This document shows positions 1 to 6,180 of a DNA stretch of 7,817 nucleotides, in pieces. This DNA comes from an uncultured Bacteroidota bacterium (GTDB lineage: Bacteria; Bacteroidota; Bacteroidia; Flavobacteriales; Flavobacteriaceae). Below the pieces are notes generated by a model. The model made no database searches. It was not told the DNA's origin and saw only the letters and a list, made by a program, of their open reading frames with translations. The position numbers and the translations under genes are program-made. Location of the stretch: NCBI GenBank assembly GCA_903837025.1, contig CAILTC010000193.1, positions 1 to 7,817 of the forward strand, given 5' to 3'. The stretch's first letter is position 1, and the number at the start of each line of letters is the position of its first letter.

Positions 1-79
1 AATCAAAAATAAAGAAAAAGAAAGCACGGTCAAAGTGATGGATATCGCCGAATTAATTGCCAACGCCCAAGATTTATAA
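1..79 (+). CDS. 3' end of an unidentified protein (partial)
   Basis: An open frame enters from the left edge (first complete codon at base 2) and ends at a TAA at 77-79. The visible tail is 25 residues. It is charged and lysine/glutamate-rich at first, then becomes an amphipathic stretch ending in IAELIANAQDL. The codon pattern and the 1-base gap to the next start suggest a real gene that is co-transcribed with the three genes downstream. Too little is present to name the family. The promoter of this operon must lie left of the window. Confidence 0.6.
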   Translation, partial: IKNKEKESTVKVMDIAELIANAQDL

Positions 80-80
80 T

Positions 81-692
81 ATGAAAAAAATAGCTGTTTT
101 ATTAGTGTTTTTATTTAGTTCTTTCATTTATTCTCAAGATACTTATGAAGTAATTGCGAAAGAAACTTGTGAATGTTTGCATAAAAAAAATGCAGACAAC
201 ACATCAATTTCAAATGAAACTTTGCAAAATAATTTTGGAGCTTGTATGATTACAAGCTATAGTTCTCATATTAATGATTTTAAATCTGAAGATAAAATTG
301 ATTTTGATAATCAAGAAGGATTAAAAAAAATGGCTGAAACCGTAACCTATAAAATGTTGAAAGTTTGTCCAGAAGCAGTCATGAGTTTAGGAAGTAATGC
401 TGAAAATAAGGAAAAGAGTGTTAATGTGAGTAATGAAACAACAACAATCGAAGGAGAAATTGTTGGCTTAAAAGTAGAACAATTTGTAACAATATTGGTA
501 AAAGATAAAAATGGCAGAGATTATAATTTTCTTTTTTTAAATTATTTTGATACTGCATCTTTATATACCGAAAATAAAATAAAGCCGAAAGATAAAATAA
601 AAGTAAGCTATACTGAAGTAGAACTCTATGACCCAAAAGCAAAAGAGTTTCGATATTTCAAAATAATTTCCAAATTAGAAAAATTTAAATAA
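81..692 (+). CDS. secreted protein with four cysteines and a C-terminal beta-rich domain, unknown function
   Basis: A 203-residue exported protein that I cannot assign to a named family. Residues 1-19 are a classical signal peptide: two lysines, a hydrophobic core, then Y-S-Q just before D20, a cleavage context common in flavobacteria. The mature part has two regions. Residues 20-104 are mainly helical, with a C-E-C pair (C30, C32) and two further cysteines, C55 and C96; in the periplasm these four could form two disulfides (inference). After a polar linker (about 105-121), residues 122-203 alternate hydrophobic and charged residues like a small beta barrel of OB type (shape judgement only). 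The ATG at 81 was chosen over an in-frame TTG at 57 because it begins exactly at the signal peptide and avoids overlapping the preceding gene. The next gene starts 7 bases after the stop, so it is probably in the same operon. Confidence 0.85.
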   Translation: MKKIAVLLVFLFSSFIYSQDTYEVIAKETCECLHKKNADNTSISNETLQNNFGACMITSYSSHINDFKSEDKIDFDNQEGLKKMAETVTYKMLKVCPEAVMSLGSNAENKEKSVNVSNETTTIEGEIVGLKVEQFVTILVKDKNGRDYNFLFLNYFDTASLYTENKIKPKDKIKVSYTEVELYDPKAKEFRYFKIISKLEKFK

Positions 693-699
693 AAATAAA

Positions 700-1182
700 A
701 TGCTAATTCCTTTTGAAAATTTACCCGAAGAATCCAAAATATGGATTTACCAATCCAATAGAAAATTTTCTGATGCCGAATTTTCTGAAATAGAAACGGA
801 TCTAAAATCCTTTCTCGAAAATTGGGAAGCACACAGTGTTGGTCTTGAATCTTCGTATCAATTAAAATACAATCGATTCATCATAATTGCCGTAAATCAA
901 GAAGTGCAAGCCGCAACGGGTTGTTCTATTGATTCATCGGTTCAATTTATCCAAAAATTAGAACAGAAATACAACGTTGATTTATTAGATAAAATGAATG
1001 TTACTTTCAAGAATGGCGAACATATTGCTCATAAATCTTTGATCGATTTCAAAAAAATGGCCAAAGAAAAAGCCGTTACCGAAAACACAATTGTTTTTAA
1101 TAATTTGGTTAATACTATTCAAGAGTTTAATGAATCTTGGGAAGTTTCCGCTATGGACAGCTGGCACAGTCGTTTTTTCTAA
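700..1182 (+). CDS. conserved Bacteroidota protein, usually mislabelled 'ABC transporter ATPase'
   Basis: A 160-residue protein with no signal peptide or membrane segment, so probably cytoplasmic. I recognise it as a conserved Bacteroidota family that databases often call 'ABC transporter ATPase'. The sequence does not support that name: there is no Walker A (GxxxxGKS/T), no ABC signature (LSGGQ) and no Walker B. Visible landmarks are W-I-Y-Q-S-N-R (15-21), N-W-E-A-H-S (41-46), the segment G-C-S-I-D-S-S (74-80), N-T-I-V-F-N-N-L-V (129-137) and the C-terminal D-S-W-H-S-R-F-F (153-160). Tryptophan, histidine and arginine at the extreme C-terminus suggest the end of the protein is functionally important (inference). 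It starts 7 bases after the previous stop, behind an A-rich stretch, and ends 14 bases before the glycosidase gene, so it is likely co-expressed with the cell-wall enzyme. Biochemical role unknown. Confidence 0.88.
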   Translation: MLIPFENLPEESKIWIYQSNRKFSDAEFSEIETDLKSFLENWEAHSVGLESSYQLKYNRFIIIAVNQEVQAATGCSIDSSVQFIQKLEQKYNVDLLDKMNVTFKNGEHIAHKSLIDFKKMAKEKAVTENTIVFNNLVNTIQEFNESWEVSAMDSWHSRFF

Positions 1183-1196
1183 AAACAAAAAAATCA

Positions 1197-4100
1197 ATGA
1201 AAATTTTTCTTGCCCGAATTGGATTCCTCGTTCTTTTAGTACTTTTGGTATCCAATTGCGCAAGCAAAAAAAACGCAACAGTACAGCAGGTTTTTCTAAA
1301 ACCTGAAATTACAGATACTGTAATTTATATTCCTCACTTTAAATCCGAAAGAAAAACTTTTTTTAAGGATTCTGATGCCGAAACACATTGGGTAGATAGC
1401 ATTTACTCAAAATTATCTTTAGACGAAAAAATTGGCCAACTTTTTATGGTCGCAGCTTATTCAAACAAAGACCTAAATCACATCAATGCTATCGATAAGT
1501 TAATTACTGAAAATAAAATTGGAGGTTTAATTTTCTTTCAAGGCGGTCCTGTTCGTCAGGCTAATTTAACGAATCGGTATCAGGCTAAAGCTAAAATTCC
1601 TTTATTTATTGGCATCGATGCCGAATGGGGTTTAAGTATGCGACTAGATTCAACCTATCGTTATCCTTGGAATATGACACTTGGTGCCATCCAGGATTTG
1701 AAATTAGTAGAAAAAGTAGGTGAGGCAATGGGCAAAGAAAGCAAGCGCATGGGCGTTCATTTTGACTTTGCACCCGTTTTAGACATTAATACAAATCCTA
1801 AAAACCCGATTATTGGTAGCCGTTCTTTCGGCGAAAATAAGGTCAATGTTGCCGATAAAGCGATTGCTTTGATGACAGGAATTCAGAATCAAGGTGTGTT
1901 TTCGACGGGGAAACATTTTCCGGGTCACGGCGATACTTCGGCTGATTCCCATACTTCTTTGCCTCTCGTTACGACATCTCGCGAACATTTAGATGCAGTA
2001 GAATTATATCCTTACAAACGAATGTTCGATGAAGGCTTGGCTTCAGTAATGGTGGCGCATCTCGAAGTTCCAAGTTTAGAACCAAGACCTAATTATCCAA
2101 CCTCAATTTCGTATAATGTTGTGACTAATTTGCTTCAGAATGAGATGGAATTTGAAGGCTTAATTTTTACTGATGCCTTGAATATGAAAGGGGTGAGTAA
2201 TTTTAGAGCGGTAGAAAATATTCCATCAATGCCGGGAGATATTGAGTTAAAAGCTTTTCAGGCAGGTAATGATATTTTACTTTTTCCACAAGATGTTCCA
2301 ATGGCAATCACAAAAATTAGTGCAGCTTATAATGATAAAATCATATCCGAAGATCGCTTGGCTCATTCTGTTAAAAAGATTTTGCATTATAAATTTAAAG
2401 CGGGTTTAAATAAATACAAACCTATTGCTATTGCTACTTTAGATCAAGATTTGAATCCTTCTTCAAACGAAGCTTTGCAATATCAATTATTTGAAAATGC
2501 GATTACCGTTTTAAAGAATCAAGAGGATATTCTTCCCATAAAAAACTTAGAAAATAACAAGATTGCTTATGTAAAATTAGGCGATGATGACAATTCTTCT
2601 TTTGTTTCGACATTGAAAAAATATACTGAAATCACCGAAGTTTCCACTACTAACATTGACAGTTTGAATGTAAAACTGAAAAACTTTAACACCGTTATTG
2701 TTGGTTTTCATAAATCGGATAAAGCATGGAAAAATCAAGATTTTACAGAAACAGAACTACTTTGGTTGCAAGAAATAGCCAAAAATAATAAGGTAATTCT
2801 TGATGTGATGGCAAAATCGTATTCGCTGAACCAAATTGCTAATTTTGCAGATCTTAAAGCGGTTGTAGAATCGTATCAAAACTCCGAAGTTGCTCAGATT
2901 GTTTCTGCTGAACTTATTTTTGGAGCTATTGAAGCCAAGGGAAAATTGCCGATTTCAATAAATCAAAATTTCAAAGTAAATGATGGTTTATCAACAGTAA
3001 AAGTGAATCGTTTGGGGTTTACATCTCCTGAAAATGTGGGAATGAATCCAGTGATTTTATCCAAAATTGATGCTTTCGCCAAAAAAGCCATTGATGGTAA
3101 AATGACACCCGGAATTCAAGTTCTTGTCGCTCGTAAAGGAAAAGTTATTTACCAAAAATCGTACGGTTATCATACGTATGAGAATACAGAAAAAGTAACG
3201 AATTCAGATTTGTATGATGTCGCTTCTGTTTCAAAGATGATTTCTACACTACCTAATGTGATGCAGTTATATGATCAAAACAAGGTTACTTTAGATACAA
3301 AATTAGGAATAATGCTTCCTTTTTTTGAAAATTCAAATAAAAAAAACATCTCTTTTAGAGATTTATTATCTCATTATGCAGGACTTACGGCTTGGATTCC
3401 GTTTTACAAAGCGACATTAGATAAAAATAATAATCCATCAGAAAGATATTATCGCACAGTTGCTGACACACAGTTTTCGAGAAAAGTAGCCGAAAATCTG
3501 TATATTCGAAATGACTATCACGACACGATTATGAAAATAATTGCGGATAGTCCTTTATCTAAAAAAATCGAATACAAGTACAGTGACTTAACGTTTATGA
3601 TTCTGAAAGAATATTTAGAACAGACTACTCATAAAAAGCTAGATGCGCTAAGTAGAGAAAATTTTTATAGTTCTCTAGGTATGAATTATACAATGTATAA
3701 TCCGTTACAAAAAGTGGATAAAAGCGTAATTGTACCCACAGAAATTGATACATATTTTCGCCACCAAATCATTCAAGGCTATGTGCATGATATGGGAGCA
3801 GCGATAGAGGGTGGGGTTTCGGGTCATGCCGGAGTTTTCTCGAATGCTATGGATATTGCCAAAATGATGCAGTTATTTTTACAAAAAGGCAATTACGGAA
3901 ACCATCAGTATTTTTCTGAAAAAACATTCGATATTTTTAATACATGTAATTTTTGTGAGGAAGGAAATCGACGAGGATTGGGTTTTGATAAACCACAATT
4001 ATTACATGAGCAGGGTCCTACTTGTGATTGCGTTTCTAATGAAAGCTTCGGACATACTGGTTTTACAGGAATTATGGCTTGGGTTGATCCCAAAACGGAA

Positions 4101-4217
4101 ATTGTTTATGTCTTTGTTTCTAATAGAACTTTCCCCGCAAATCCTGTAAATGTATTATCGAAAAAAAATATCCGCGAAGATATTCAAAGAGTAATTCAAG
4201 AAGCAATTGTAAATTGA
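1197..4217 (+). CDS. lipoprotein fusing a NagZ-type GH3 beta-N-acetylglucosaminidase to a serine beta-lactamase-fold hydrolase
   Basis: A 1006-residue exported enzyme with two catalytic parts. Residues 1-21 are a lipoprotein signal (V-S-N-C, lipid on C21). Residues about 65-400 form a GH3 barrel. The signature K239-H-F-P-G-H-G-D-T is followed by D250-S-H252, the Asp-His acid/base dyad specific to NagZ-like enzymes, and the nucleophile is D326 in F-T-D-A-L-N-M. Residues about 420-590 resemble the GH3 C-terminal domain. From about 615 on lies a class C beta-lactamase/esterase-type domain: S677-V-S-K680 (SxxK), Y795-S-D797 in place of YxN, G-H-A-G (876-879) and H953-T-G955 in place of KTG. In Bacillus subtilis, NagZ removes GlcNAc from muropeptides and the beta-lactamase-family amidase AmiE then removes the peptide; the fusion fits both steps, though the second domain could instead be a carboxypeptidase or esterase. 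C917, C920, C943 and C945 form an unusual cysteine set. The start at 1197 is fixed by the lipoprotein signal; an upstream in-frame ATG at 1137 would overlap the previous gene and hide it. Confidence 0.93.
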   Translation: MKIFLARIGFLVLLVLLVSNCASKKNATVQQVFLKPEITDTVIYIPHFKSERKTFFKDSDAETHWVDSIYSKLSLDEKIGQLFMVAAYSNKDLNHINAIDKLITENKIGGLIFFQGGPVRQANLTNRYQAKAKIPLFIGIDAEWGLSMRLDSTYRYPWNMTLGAIQDLKLVEKVGEAMGKESKRMGVHFDFAPVLDINTNPKNPIIGSRSFGENKVNVADKAIALMTGIQNQGVFSTGKHFPGHGDTSADSHTSLPLVTTSREHLDAVELYPYKRMFDEGLASVMVAHLEVPSLEPRPNYPTSISYNVVTNLLQNEMEFEGLIFTDALNMKGVSNFRAVENIPSMPGDIELKAFQAGNDILLFPQDVPMAITKISAAYNDKIISEDRLAHSVKKILHYKFKAGLNKYKPIAIATLDQDLNPSSNEALQYQLFENAITVLKNQEDILPIKNLENNKIAYVKLGDDDNSSFVSTLKKYTEITEVSTTNIDSLNVKLKNFNTVIVGFHKSDKAWKNQDFTETELLWLQEIAKNNKVILDVMAKSYSLNQIANFADLKAVVESYQNSEVAQIVSAELIFGAIEAKGKLPISINQNFKVNDGLSTVKVNRLGFTSPENVGMNPVILSKIDAFAKKAIDGKMTPGIQVLVARKGKVIYQKSYGYHTYENTEKVTNSDLYDVASVSKMISTLPNVMQLYDQNKVTLDTKLGIMLPFFENSNKKNISFRDLLSHYAGLTAWIPFYKATLDKNNNPSERYYRTVADTQFSRKVAENLYIRNDYHDTIMKIIADSPLSKKIEYKYSDLTFMILKEYLEQTTHKKLDALSRENFYSSLGMNYTMYNPLQKVDKSVIVPTEIDTYFRHQIIQGYVHDMGAAIEGGVSGHAGVFSNAMDIAKMMQLFLQKGNYGNHQYFSEKTFDIFNTCNFCEEGNRRGLGFDKPQLLHEQGPTCDCVSNESFGHTGFTGIMAWVDPKTEIVYVFVSNRTFPANPVNVLSKKNIREDIQRVIQEAIVN

Positions 4218-4248
4218 TTATGAAAATTTTTAGAAGTTTTGTCCTTTT

Positions 4249-5322
4249 TTAACCAATATTTTTTTCAATATAATCAGAATTTAAAAGATAGAGTCCACCC
4301 ATATATCGCAGTTTAAAAGAAACAAAATCACCTATTTTATAGGTATGTTTAGAGTTTGAAATATCGACAACCATCATATCTGAGCTTGCATCAATTATTG
4401 TGATTTCACTATCATCGGCTTCAATATATTGAGGTTGCATATCTAATAAACCAATATCTAAAATTGCTCGTAAAGAAGTTCCACCAAGATCATCTATTTC
4501 ATTCATTGAAAAAGTATTTCCAGCAACGTTTTCACCAATTTCGCCTGTTGGCGTATCTGGTTTTTCTGTGATTTCAATAATTTGTGTATAAAGCTTAAGA
4601 ACGTCATTGTGCATTCCTTTGATGGTTTCCCCAGTAAAGAGATCTTTGCCAAAGAATAAAGCTTCGCCAATTCTAAAATGATTCACTGCCATTGGTCTAG
4701 CGTTTTTTAGTATTAATGGTATTGCTACTGAAGTCCCACCAGAAACCCATGCAATTTTAATATTAAATTTAGCTTCTATTAGTTGCTTATATAAACTCAA
4801 CTGAATCAATTTATCTTGAGTAGGCATAACGCCACTGAGACAATTCAGGTTAGTTCCAATTCCCTGTATTTCGATATTTGGCATACTTAAAATAGCACTA
4901 AAAAAAGCTATTATCTCTTCGCCCATGACCCCTTCACGTAAATCACCCATCTCAATCATAATGATTATTTTGTGAATTTTTTTCTGCTTTAGCGCTTCTT
5001 TCGATAGTAATTGAATTGTATAAATTTCAGTGTTAAAACTAATATCTGCATATCGAACGATACTCTGAATATTTCGTTTAGCAGGAGGTTTGATATAAAC
5101 GGTTTGGATATCGGAATCTAAAACTTTAATTTTTTTTAAGTTACTAATTCTTGAATCATGAATTTCCCTAATTCCTAAAGCAATTAACTCTTTGAGATAA
5201 ATTGTATTTCCGCATAAAATTTTAGAAACTACGCCCCACTGTATAGCTCTAGATTTAAATAGATCATCCAAAAAAGTATAATTATCTTTTAATTTCTGTT
5301 TGTATAATTTTATAAAAGCCAT
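4249..5322 (-). CDS. alanine/ornithine racemase-family PLP-dependent enzyme (fold type III)
   Basis: A 357-residue cytoplasmic enzyme of the fold-III PLP group that includes alanine and ornithine racemases, of usual length for that family. The PLP lysine is expected to be K34 in V-V-S-K-I-L-C-G-N. Other family landmarks are E124-M-G-D-L-R-E-G-V132, G-I-G-T-N-L-N-C (154-161), the phosphate-binding S-G-G-T-S (194-198), and N-H-F-R-I-G-E-A-L-F-F-G (214-225). Residues from about 240 form the beta-rich second domain, with A-S-S-D-M-M-V-V-D (312-320). The substrate cannot be read from sequence: ornithine, alanine, lysine or another amino acid are possible, and it is more like the ornithine racemase branch than the classical Alr used for cell-wall D-alanine. 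It lies 108 bases downstream of the GNAT gene on the same strand with no convincing promoter between, so the two are probably co-transcribed. It converges with the glycosidase gene, with 31 bases between the stops. Confidence 0.88.
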   Translation of the reverse strand: MAFIKLYKQKLKDNYTFLDDLFKSRAIQWGVVSKILCGNTIYLKELIALGIREIHDSRISNLKKIKVLDSDIQTVYIKPPAKRNIQSIVRYADISFNTEIYTIQLLSKEALKQKKIHKIIIMIEMGDLREGVMGEEIIAFFSAILSMPNIEIQGIGTNLNCLSGVMPTQDKLIQLSLYKQLIEAKFNIKIAWVSGGTSVAIPLILKNARPMAVNHFRIGEALFFGKDLFTGETIKGMHNDVLKLYTQIIEITEKPDTPTGEIGENVAGNTFSMNEIDDLGGTSLRAILDIGLLDMQPQYIEADDSEITIIDASSDMMVVDISNSKHTYKIGDFVSFKLRYMGGLYLLNSDYIEKNIG

Positions 5323-5363
5323 TTTTTTAAAGATTTTACGAGGATTCGTATTAGAATTTCAGG

Positions 5364-5378
5364 TTAATAATTTATTAA
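5364..5378. repeat. 15-bp AT-only palindrome between GNAT and racemase genes
   Basis: TTAATAA and TTATTAA flank a single central T, a perfect 7-bp inverted repeat, 42 bases upstream of the racemase start. It could be an operator or a weak hairpin in the message. It contains no G or C, and such palindromes arise often by chance in DNA this AT-rich, so a function is only a possibility. Nothing else recognisable was seen in the 108-base spacer. Confidence 0.3.
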
Positions 5379-5430
5379 TTGAGTTAAAACGGATACCACC
5401 CACATTTTTATAAATCCTAGTCTTTTTAAA

Positions 5431-5865
5431 TTATTTGATCAGACGCATTTCTAAGTATTTATTAGTAAAACCTAGTTTTTCATATAATATTTTTGCTGGA
5501 TTATTTGGTTCAACATGCAATGCAATATTTCCCTTAGTAACAGAGATGGCTTTTTGCATCAATTCTTTTCCATAGCCTTTTCCACGTTGACTACTGTCAA
5601 TGGCGATATAAACCAAAATGTTTTCTGGAATAAAATCTTTCATTCCGGTATTAGTTACTATTACCACACCTACAATTTTACTATCCACTAAACCAACTAT
5701 TATATTTCCACCCTTCATAGGATTCATTACATAGTCTATACATTTTAGAATATCACCTAATTCATCGCCATATTCTTCTAAATGAGTATGAAGAAATTGT
5801 GCAATAATTTGATTAGTGAGTATAAGGTCTTCTCCTGTTTTAGGATTAATTTGTTTAAATTCCAT
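5431..5865 (-). CDS. GNAT-family N-acetyltransferase
   Basis: A 144-residue single-domain GNAT, predicted to move an acetyl group from acetyl-CoA to an amine. The acetyl-CoA pyrophosphate loop (motif A) is Q93-R-G-K-G-Y-G99, following the beta strand I-L-V-Y-I-A-I-D (83-90). The motif B end is H-V-E-P-N-N-P-A-K-I-L-Y-E-K-L-G-F (117-133), whose N-x-x-A and Y-E-K-L-G-F are classical. The N-terminal third, with H-T-H-L-E-E-Y-G-D (26-34), probably shapes the acceptor site. The substrate is not readable from sequence; the racemase gene behind it on the same strand suggests an amino acid or small amine (inference). The ATG at 5865 starts at the expected beta-1 strand. It has an unusually long upstream leader beginning at a predicted promoter near 6040. 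Confidence 0.9.
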   Translation of the reverse strand: MEFKQINPKTGEDLILTNQIIAQFLHTHLEEYGDELGDILKCIDYVMNPMKGGNIIVGLVDSKIVGVVIVTNTGMKDFIPENILVYIAIDSSQRGKGYGKELMQKAISVTKGNIALHVEPNNPAKILYEKLGFTNKYLEMRLIK

Positions 5866-5970
5866 TTTATGTTTAGATTATTTAAAAGCCATTAATTGGA
5901 ATTTTTCCAAAAGGCAAAAAGAGGCATTAAGCTGCTAAAAAAGAATGATTTTTCATTATGACTTCAGGAA

Positions 5971-6017
5971 TTTGAAACTTTAAGAGAATTTGTATTTTAT
6001 AAAAAAATAGTTTCAAA
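5971..6017 (-). repeat. 9-bp inverted repeat in the predicted GNAT leader
   Basis: TTTGAAACT (5971-5979) and its exact reverse complement AGTTTCAAA (6009-6017) are separated by 29 bases. If transcription starts near 6032 on the minus strand, both arms lie at the very 5' end of the message and could pair into a long-loop hairpin. A short CTGT/ACAG pair (6019-6022 and 6028-6031, with the exact arms four bases each) lies just upstream. No U-tract follows, so it is not a typical terminator. A role is unproven. Confidence 0.4.
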
Positions 6018-6038
6018 GCTGTAATGAACAGATAGCAA

Positions 6039-6072
6039 CAAATATAGGAAAATTTTTTCAAAAAACTATCAA
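6039..6072 (-). promoter_or_regulatory. predicted Bacteroidota-type promoter for GNAT and racemase
   Basis: Read on the minus strand, bases 6046-6039 are TATATTTG, a perfect match to the Bacteroidota -7 consensus TAnnTTTG. A TTG preceded by a T-run (6072-6070) lies 23 bases upstream, at the long end of the usual -33 spacing. Transcription would start near 6032 and run towards the GNAT gene. I saw no better match elsewhere upstream of that gene. Confidence 0.5.
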
Positions 6073-6122
6073 AAACGCAAAAAGCAATGGTAATAAATCT
6101 AATTTATTGATAATAATATAAG

Positions 6123-6161
6123 TTGTTTTTATTAAAACTAATTCTATTTTACCTAATTTCG
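6123..6161 (+). promoter_or_regulatory. weak candidate promoter for bshA
   Basis: BshA begins a new plus-strand unit, so a promoter is expected here. Two imperfect candidates exist: TTG at 6123-6125 with TATTTTAC 19 bases later (6145-6152), which has good spacing but matches TAnnTTTG poorly; and TAATTTCG (6154-6161), which matches the -7 box with one mismatch but lacks a well-spaced TTG. Either would give a short leader before the ATG at 6181. The exact site is uncertain. Confidence 0.3.
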
Positions 6162-6180
6162 TATTTTTTAAAATAGATAC

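Larger units (their letters stand above)
5866..6180. other. 315-base divergent intergenic region: GNAT leader and two promoters
   Basis: This stretch separates the minus-strand GNAT/racemase pair from plus-strand bshA and has no ordinary gene. It contains a strong-looking minus-strand promoter (6039-6072), implying a leader of roughly 165 bases before the GNAT start. On the minus strand that leader has three tiny ORFs in a chain: nine codons plus stop (5956-5927), eleven plus stop (5927-5892) and four plus stop (5892-5878). Each stop and next start overlap as TAATG, and the last ends 12 bases before the GNAT ATG. Small inverted repeats lie at 5896-5910 (TTGGAA, three-base loop) and 5944-5957. 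The minus frame of the first tiny ORF is open back to 6103 but has no ATG upstream of 5956. The remaining bases near 6100-6180 are AT-rich and hold the presumed bshA promoter. Confidence 0.6.

Noticed and set aside
57..80. Upstream in-frame TTG start for the secreted four-cysteine protein
   Set aside because: It would overlap the preceding gene and put a polar stretch ahead of a perfect signal peptide that starts at the ATG at 81.
1137..1196. Upstream in-frame ATG for the GH3 lipoprotein
   Set aside because: It lies inside the previous gene and adds 20 residues before the lipoprotein signal, which would prevent normal lipid attachment.
1254..1275. Surface lipoprotein export signal after the lipid cysteine of the GH3 fusion
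   Set aside because: The residues after C21 are A-S-K-K-N-A, basic rather than acidic, unlike the known flavobacterial export motif.
985..1278. Minus-strand open frame across the end of the small conserved gene, and similar antisense frames at 421-642, 1779-1988, 3905-4093, 6579-6815 and 7253-7498
   Set aside because: Each lies opposite a well-supported gene, with no recognisable motif or start context; they are shadows of the AT-rich coding sequence.
3225..3236. Antibiotic-resistance beta-lactamase from the SxxK motif
   Set aside because: The domain is fused to a NagZ-type glycosidase and has YSD and HTG in place of YxN and KTG, which fits an amidase, peptidase or esterase better than a resistance enzyme.
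4218..4248. Terminator between the convergent GH3 and racemase genes
   Set aside because: The 31 bases contain T-runs but no convincing inverted repeat, so I do not call one.
5323..5430. Separate promoter for the racemase gene
   Set aside because: No TAnnTTTG-like box on the minus strand was found in the spacer; co-transcription with the GNAT gene is simpler.
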